Assembly (NCBI GenBank): GCA_950106755.1
Contig: OX467088.1
Coordinates: forward strand, 1,906,001-1,970,000
DNA length: 64,000 nt
Origin: Climacium dendroides
Lineage: Eukaryota; Streptophyta; Bryopsida; Hypnales; Climaciaceae
Direction: 5' to 3'
In this document: positions 57,160 through 64,000 of the stretch, piece by piece
Position numbering within the stretch: position 1 is the stretch's first letter
Layout: every line of letters starts with the position of its first letter
Notes under the pieces: generated by a model
What the model was told of the DNA's origin: nothing
Seen by the model: only the letters and a program-made list of their open reading frames with translations
The model's database searches: none
Program-made: the position numbers and the translations under genes

Positions 57160-59120
57160 CTATCGATACGTTGAAGACACTCTGACTACATCCATAAGAC
57201 TATTGTACATGCCACAATTTCTCTCGTCATACAACATCTTCCGCCCAATCTTCCCCGCACTACTCTTGCGAAATGATTTCAACCCTTTATCTCGAGCTAC
57301 GTGAAGTCGCCTGAGCTAGGGCAAAAGGACCATGTCCAAATATGAGTCCCTGGGACCGTTACCCTTGGGAGACCAACTGATGGGGAGAACAACGTTCTCC
57401 GACTTGTTCATGAAGTGCTTCATAGGACTGTCGTCAACTATGACAGTATTCTCTCGAAGAAATTGCCCATTGAAATTACTAAACAAGGTGTTCGCGTCCT
57501 TCACGAACAGGTCCTTGGTGGTGCCTGGCTCCCTGAATGTGACTATCCAGCCTTGTTCCTCACACTTGAGTGTCGTGCAAGACTCCTGCCCAAGTATAAT
57601 GCGGGGCTTATCCAGACCGACAAAAAGATAATTGACGATTTTTTGAACGGTAAACTTCTTCATCGAGCTCCAAATAGAAACGTGTGCTATCAATCCTAGC
57701 TCACAAAGAAAATGAGCGCAATTTGGGCGGACAAAGACCGCCTTCGGTCCCACAATCGCAGGAATCGTGGCGGAGTGTGGTTGGTTTGCATTCCCGATGT
57801 GTACAGCCCACCCCTTGTACTTGGCGTCTTCACAGACACACAAGACTCCATTCAAGTCCAGGACAACATTCAGCTATTTCTCGGCGACGGTCATCCTGGA
57901 CGTCAATGGAATCTCAACATCCTTTGACATATCTCCACGTTCAGATGGGGGAACCGATCCCTACTATCAAACGGACAAATGTGCATCCAGTTACTAAGCT
58001 GCACTGACACATTTCGAAACTCAAAGAAAAAGGCAAAATCCAAACGTCGCAGACTATGAATACAGAGGTACCTATTAGCATAGAGATCAAGGACGCATGG
58101 GCAAGAGGTTACCTTTTCCCACAAAGGCAACGTCAATCCAACGGGGTCCGGCATTTCAATCTCCAGAAGTTGAGCGTCGGGAATAGAAATGTCATCATCT
58201 AAGTGCATGGACTCAGATTCTGGTGCACCTCCACTTGTAGCTTCCATAGTGCTACAACCAAATGGTGGACTTTGTACATGCTGTACAAGAGCAATAGATT
58301 TCGGAAGTTCATTTGGTCCAGTTGAGATAGCCAACAAAGGAGGTTCTGCAATTCAGGAAGGGCCAGACAAACAAGATTTAAAATTTTTACTGAAAATCCA
58401 TATAATTGATTAATAAAATTGAGTACAAAAAGTCATCATCTTACATGAACATATGGATTTGCCAAAAAATTGTTTTCTATCAAAAAGTTTTGTCTCCCAC
58501 ACTAAGGGCCTCTATCTAAGTACAACCTATGACACAAATCAGCTCGAGTCAAGCTAATTCTATACAAATGACATCGAGTGATTGTGTGGTCAACCTGATG
58601 GTGCATCCTGGCCATCCAATGCATGACTTCGATCATCATCAATGGCGATGGTAGGATCCACGGGCATCTTCGGGCTAAACTCCAAGGTCTCTAAGGACCT
58701 ACCACCATCAAGTGGAACTTGTGTCGTGTCCTCGTCATCAGGCGGAGGTGCAGGGGTCGAGGGGCACTCCTCAGTAGGAGGAGGAGCTGGAGGATTTGCG
58801 GAACCTGCAAGAAGAGTCAGAGAGACAAAAGGCACCCCAGTCAATTGGGGAGTGGAGGGTAAGCATGAGATTCCACTCATTGTTGGTCTTGCTAGCGCTC
58901 CCTGCAACAAAAGTTCCTGGTCAACCTGAGACGGCTGCACGGATGCTAGAGGCATGGCCCCACTAAGACTATTGATAATGGCCTCGAGTTTGGAATCATT
59001 CTTTTGTGACATAGCCACCATAAACTGTCGCAACTCCGCCATCTCCTCAGCAGGCCTTAATTCACTAGATTCAGATTCCGACGACACCTCCATATTGTCA
59101 AGGTCACCCGCGGTATCCAT
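57160..59120 (-). CDS. FCP1/NIF-type (HAD-like) phosphatase domain protein, three exons
   Basis: Exons 59,120-58,595, 58,345-58,113 and 57,873-57,160 have matching phases (donors CAG|GTTGAC and AAG|GTAACC; acceptors TTGCAG and AAATAG). The N-terminal half is low-complexity: acidic (VSSESESSELRPAEEM), then Pro/Ser-rich. The C-terminal half has the FCP1-homology order: VVLDLNGVL (motif I, with Asn for the second Asp), VFVRPNCAHFL, VSIWSSMKKFT, CTTLKCEEQG, KDLFVKDANTL and VIVDDSP (motif IV). DLNG in place of DLDG removes the usual general acid, so phosphatase activity may be weak or lost. A TAG at 57,318 stops the protein at about 438 residues, but the frame stays open to TAG 57,162-57,160 with family-like sequence (LRRLHVARDKG). 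Palindrome array 3 begins 72 bp upstream of the ATG. Confidence 0.7.
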
Positions 59121-59191
59121 GGGTACCTGAGAAGTTGCAGTGTAGAATATGTTAATTGAATTGAAGCAAGGATAATGCAGTCTCATTTTGG

Positions 59192-60230
59192 TTCAGGTCG
59201 AACCGACTTGAATGATCAATCATTTAATGAATCCTTGGGATGAAATAATTAGAGTGCATTGTAGGAACACATTTGTCAGCTTGGTATTCAGATTGAATGG
59301 AACTGAAGTTCATAATTCTTTATAGGTGCACCCCTAATCCAAAAAGGCGGACACGTACAGAACCTCCTCCTAGTCCTCAACTTCAGGTCGAGTCGACCTG
59401 AAGTGCCCCTTGTACTAGTCTCCACTTCAGATCGACCTGACCTGAAGTGTTTTTGGAGACCACAAGTGTCCCTCAATCCTAAATACCAAAATCCCATTTG
59501 ATGAATGTACAGATTATGTTTGCAGAAATTATCCGTTTTCATTTTCAGAACTATTAATGATAGAATGAGAATGCTTAACTTCAGATCGGGTCGACCTGAA
59601 GTGTCCTCCATAGTCGGTCTCACTTCAGATCAACCCAACCTGAAGTGCTCCCTTGTAGTGCACCACACTTCAGGTTGGGTCGACTTGAAGTGGTCCCCTA
59701 TCGTGCTCTAAACTTCAAGTCAACCTGACTCGAAGTGCTCCCCTACAATGCTCTCCACTTCAGGTTGGGTCGACCTGAAGTGTCCCCTGCAATCGTCTGC
59801 ACTTCAGGTCGACCCGACCTGAATTTCTTGGCAGCAGTGCTCTACACTTCAGGTTGGGTCGACCTGAAGTGTCCCCTGCAATCGTCTGCACTTCAGGTCG
59901 ACCCGACCTGAATTTCTTAGCAGCAATGCTCTACACTTCAAGTTGGGTCGACCTGAAGTGTCCCCTACAATCGTCTGCACTTCAGGTCGACCCGACCTGA
60001 ATTTCTTGGCAGCAGTGCTCTACACTTCAGGTTGGGTCGACCTGAAGTGTCCCCTGCAATCGTCTGCACTTCAGGTCGACCCGACCTGAATTTTTTAGCA
60101 GCAGTGCTCTACACTTCAGGTTGGGTCGACCTGAAGTGTCCCCTGCAATCGTCTGCACTTCAGGTCGACCCGACCTGAATTTCTTGGCAACAGTGCTCTA
60201 CACTTCAGGTTGGGTCGACCTAAAGTGTCT
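59192..60230. repeat. palindrome array 3 (about 18 copies) 5' of the phosphatase-like gene
   Basis: 21-bp palindromes with arms TTCAGGTCG and CGACCTGAA and a 3-bp centre. Early copies start at 59,192, 59,382, 59,426, 59,580, 59,624, 59,669 and 59,714. From 59,759 a regular tandem array follows with alternating spacers of 44-45 bp (about 89-bp dimer), one with CCCCTGCAATCGTCTG and the other with CTTGGCAGCAGTGCTCTA. Many copies read TTCAGGTTGGGTCGACCTGAA, i.e. one arm mutated. Confidence 0.9.
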
Positions 60231-61520
60231 CCTGCAATCGTCTACGCTTCAGTTCCGGGTTTTTCGGACCCTGATCGGGTAATCCCATTGTAATCTTAAC
60301 CTCGCATTCCGAATTTTCCGGCAACAAAATCGGACAAAACACTCTCACAACTCTAGAACTCTGATGTCGAGGAATGACCATTCCATACAAACTTGGTCAC
60401 TGTCAATTCAAGAAGTCCCAAAGTCGATGCTGTGCAAGTAAGGATTTGGAGAATGCGAAATGGAATCACGCGCACTTTGCCTTGAACAACTCACAACTTC
60501 AGATCTATACAATATACATTATCCTCACGCGCATTACTACTAACTTCCGGAAAGAGATAGAGTGCAATTCATTGCATGGAAACAGTTGATGGTGCTAAAA
60601 GTTTGATGGAACATATCGAGATCAACAATCGCATTCACTGAAGCGCAACAGTTCGACACTACAGATACGAGGAGTATACTCTCCAACGAACGTTGACGCA
60701 CTTGTGATGGAGAAAGAGAGTGACCTACTCCGCATTGACGCAGCATCACTTCCAAAAAATTGGGCGGGAATGCATTGGCGCAAATGAGAAGACGGGAGGT
60801 GCGAGATAGAGTTCGAAAGTCCTGAACACCATCCACAAATTCCTACTCAGGTACGACAAATTTGATTCCGCAGTATATTATTATTGACGGAAAAGCCACT
60901 GATAGGTATGATGTACTTACGAAGTCGCTTCAATGCATCGTTCGGCAATAATTTGTAGATTTTATTTCCAATATAAGGAAGAGAAGAAGTACTTCTTTGA
61001 CCTCTTTCTTTTTCAATTTCTGGAAGTCAAATTTTTGGGGGGGAATTAGGATTCACTTGTAAATTTAGATAAGCAAACCCCTGTGCACCACCGAATTCTC
61101 TCCATCTGATTTCATGTAAAAGATTTACAAGGGTTTAGGGTTTTAGGGTTTAGGATTTAGGGTTTAGGGTTACGGTTTACGATCTACGGTTCTAGGGCTT
61201 TGAGCGTTTTAGTGTTTGGGGTATGGCAATTATATTTAGGTATTTTACGAAAATCATCCAATATCATATTCCTAAAGTTTATTAAAAACACTAGAGGCAC
61301 AAGTTGAATGCAAGGTCTTCAATGGTACTCCATGAGAAACTCACCAAAAAAAAAAGTAATTGAAATTTTTAACATGGTCCCATGTTCATGCACAAATGGG
61401 CAGTTATGGATTTATTTGGGAAAGGTCCAAAATAATATGCAACAAAAGCTCTAATGGAGAACCAAAAAATAGGTACATGTTGAATGCAAGGTCTTCAATG
61501 GTACTCCATGAGAAACTCAC
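60190..61520 (+). repeat. left arm of a 1.33-kb inverted repeat
   Basis: It matches, as reverse complement, 62,660-64,000 with few differences, starting inside palindrome array 3 and ending in the tandem units at about 61,520. The arm includes a 98-codon minus-strand frame (60,540-60,836; MDGVQDFRTLSRTS...) kept in the other arm with only two or so substitutions, and a telomere-like tract at 61,133-61,175. No domain is recognised in the short frame. Confidence 0.85.
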
Positions 61521-61710
61521 CAAAAAAAAATGTAATTGAAATTTTTAACATGGCCCTATGTTCATGCATAAATGGCCAGTTATGGATTTATTTGGGAAAG
61601 GTCCAAAAAAATATGCATCGAAAGCTCTAATGGAGAACCAAAAAATAGGCACAAGTTGAATGCAAGGTCTTCAATGATAATCCATGAGAAGCTCACCAAA
61701 AAATAATGGA
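61290..61710. repeat. tandem units of about 170-180 bp in the inverted-repeat loop
   Basis: Units starting AAGTTGAATGCAAGGTCTTC recur near 61,300, 61,480 and 61,650, and inverted near 62,700 and 62,885. Confidence 0.7.
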
Positions 61711-62640
61711 TAAATGTTCTGATTGATATAAGTGACAACAAATACATCTGCTAAACCAAAAGTCATGTGGTCCAATGTTGATTGTAAGGGGTTGTTCATC
61801 TCATTCAATGCAAGGTCTTTAGTGAACACTATATTAAATTTCCGGAAGTCAATTTCTTCTGGGGGAAAGCAGCGTCCGCTTTTAAATTTTGGCAACCACA
61901 CCTTGTGGACTGCCCAATAGTTTGAATCTAATTTTATGTAGAAGGGTTTAGGGTTTAGGGTACATGGGTGATTCAAGTTCTTTAATGTTTTTAGTTTAGG
62001 GTCATTTCATTTCAATAGATTAAGAAAGATCTCCAATATCAATTTCTTGAGAGTTTCAAGAGAAATTAAAGATAGAAAATAATTATAAGTTCATATTTTC
62101 ACAATTAAAAGTGAATTTACAATTAATTGAATGTATTTTTTACTAATGAACACATGTATTATTTTCAGAGAAGTATGACTGTGAAAAAGGGCAAGTTCAA
62201 TGTAATTTGATTTATTCTAAAGGAATGAATGCATTTATTTATTAGTACCTTTTTCAACAAATTTGAAATGTTATTTTTGAATTAATTTGTCTGTTTATAG
62301 TTGGGTTTAGGTAACCTACATGAACTTCCGTAGAGTATGATCATTTAAAGCTAACTAAAATGTTTCCAAATTAGTTTAATTCTCGCTTGCTTGCTTGCGT
62401 TCTTTATTTGCACACTATCCAAGTTCTCTTTGAACTTCAGAAATTTAATCAATTAAATTGATTTTGGATTTCACAATAATTAAATTGTCTAGGAAGTTCA
62501 TGAGATTTACAAGTTTGTCTTTTCAATTCTTCAATTTGGATTGCCATAGTTTGTAACAATTGATTCAAATAACACAATATTTAATATTTTGAGAGGTTTG
62601 GGGCCTCTCATAATAATATTCTTCCATTTAGGCCCTAAAC
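61711..62640. other. loop between inverted-repeat arms, no gene seen
   Basis: AT-rich; includes a short telomere-like tract at 61,946-61,964 and a stem-loop at 62,586-62,614 related to the ones at 1,155 and 42,541. Confidence 0.45.
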
Positions 62641-62659
62641 ATTAAATTGTAATGTTAGC

Positions 62660-64000
62660 CAGTTTTTTGGTGAGTTTCTCATGGAGTACCATTGAAGACC
62701 TTGCATTCAACTTGTGCCTATTTTTTGGTTCCCCATTAGAGCTTTCGTTGCATATTATTTTGGACCTTTCCCAAATAAATCCATAACTGGCCATTTGTGC
62801 ATGAACATGGGGCCATGTTAAAAATCTCAATTACATTTTTTTTTGGTGAGTTTCTCATGGAGTACCATTGAAGACCTTGCATTCAACTTGTGCCTCTAGT
62901 GTTTTTAATAAACTTTAGGAATATGATATTGGATGATTTTCGTAAAATACCTAAATGTAATTGCCATACCCCAAACACTAAAACGCTCAAAGCCCTAGAA
63001 CCGTAGATCGTAAACCGTAACCCTAAACCCTAAATCCTAAACCCTAAAACCCTAAACCCTTGTAAATCTTTTACATGAAATCAGATGGAGAGAATTCGGT
63101 GGTGCACAGGGGTCTGCTTATCTAAATTTACAAGCGAATCCTAATTCCCCCCCCAAAATTTGACTTCCAGAAATTGAAAAAGAAAGAGGTCAAAGAAGTA
63201 CTTCTTCTCTTCCTTATATTGGAAATAAAATCTACAAATTATTGCCGAACGATGCATTGAAGCGACTTCGTAAGTACATCATACCTGTCAGTGGCTTTTC
63301 CGTCAATAATAATATACTGCGGAATCAAATTTGTCGTACCTGAGTAGGAATTTGTGGATGGTGTTCAGGACTTTCGAACTCTATCTCGCACCTCCCGTCT
63401 TCTCATTTGCGCCAATGCATTCCCGCCCAATTTTTTGGAAGTGATGCTGCGTCAATGCGGAGTAGGTCACTCTCTTTCTCCATCACAAGTGCGTCAACGT
63501 TCGTTGGAGAGTATACTCCTCGTATCTGTAGTGTCGAACTGTTGCGCTTCAGTGAATGCGATTGTTGATTTCGATATGTTCCATCAAACTTTTAGCACCG
63601 TCAACTGTTTCCATGCAATGAATTGCACTCTATCTCTTTCCGGAAGTTAGTAGAAATGCGCGTGAGGATAATGTATATTGTATAGATCTGAAGTTGTGAG
63701 TTGTTCAAGGCAAAGTGCGCGTGATTCCATATCGCATTCTCCAAATCCTTACTTGCACAGCATCGACTTTGAGACTTCTTGAATTGACAGTGACCAAGTT
63801 TGTATGGAATGATCATTCCTCGACATCAGAGTTCTAGAGTTGTGAGAGTGTTTTGTCCGATTTTGTCGCCGGAAAATTCGGAATGCGCGGTTAAGATTAC
63901 AATGGGATTACCCGATCAGGTGCCGAAAAACCCGGAACTGAAGCGTAGACGATTGCAGGAGACACTTTAGGTCGACCCAACCTGAAGTGTAGAGCACTGT
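62660..64000 (-). repeat. right arm of the 1.33-kb inverted repeat (runs off the window)
   Basis: Reverse complement of 60,190-61,520, with the last 60 bases re-entering palindrome array 3 sequence (TTTAGGTCGACCCAACCTGAA near 63,967). The true arm is probably longer than seen. Contains the inverted telomere-like tract at 63,007-63,061 and the plus-strand copy of the 98-codon frame (63,354-63,650). Confidence 0.85.

Noticed and set aside
15715..57318. Genetic code reassignment with UAG as a fixed sense codon
   Set aside because: UAG also ends several genes here, and aligned residues differ (Trp, Gln, others); reported only as an unexplained excess.
57873..57900. In-frame TAG directly before the DLNGVL motif of the phosphatase-like gene, as a nonsense mutation
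   Set aside because: An acceptor AAATAG at this point joins in phase to the upstream exon donor at 58,113, so the TAG is best read as the intron end.

Overview
This is nuclear DNA of a green-lineage eukaryote, probably a non-seed streptophyte (charophyte alga, bryophyte or lycophyte grade); I cannot name the species. The evidence is TTTAGGG-type telomere-like tracts, genes with short exons and phase-consistent GT-AG introns, a plant NADK3-like gene, and dense retroelement nesting. There are no bacterial-style operons. I found no tRNA, rRNA or CRISPR array. Layout: 1-5.9 kb holds the 3' end of a DUF7869-type transposase-like gene, AT-rich DNA, and a decayed zinc-finger gene preceded by a GC-rich CGTCCG island. 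A second such island precedes a divergent protein kinase gene (starts 5,921) that is split by a 12-kb nest of mobile elements and resumes at 19,308. 20.9-36.6 kb is a second nest. The mobile elements have TG...CA ends and 5-bp target duplications that I could read directly: A 7,153-19,307 (CCATG), B 7,532-12,548 (CCGCT), C 14,626-18,308 (TCGAT), D' 20,960-22,768 (GTAAT), F 25,689-33,828 (TACGG/TATGG), E 26,348-28,305 (ATCCA), D 29,699-31,897 (TGGTG). H (ends 34,105) and J are truncated. Many of these units carry one gag-like coiled-coil gene and no recognisable pol, and their ends are not direct repeats of each other. Several of these frames contain many in-frame UAG codons but almost no UAA, UGA or frameshifts. 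36.6-46.2 kb carries a chimeric NAD kinase-like gene (minus strand, eight exons) and a near full-length but interrupted DUF7869 gene (minus strand), inverted relative to the copy at position 1. 46.2-60.3 kb is the most unusual part. Three arrays of 21-bp palindromes built on one plan lie immediately 5' of the DUF7869 gene, of a ParB-like (INGQHS) gene and of an FCP1/NIF-type phosphatase-like gene. Between and beyond these lie AT-rich satellite DNA, interstitial telomere-like tracts and a 1.33-kb inverted repeat that runs off the right edge. How it may fit together (inference): the three genes with palindrome arrays at their 5' ends could be a co-regulated set, or cargo of one large mobile element, with the ParB-like protein as a candidate palindrome-binding factor. 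The gag-like units look like solo LTRs or non-autonomous LTR-type elements that carry their own gene.
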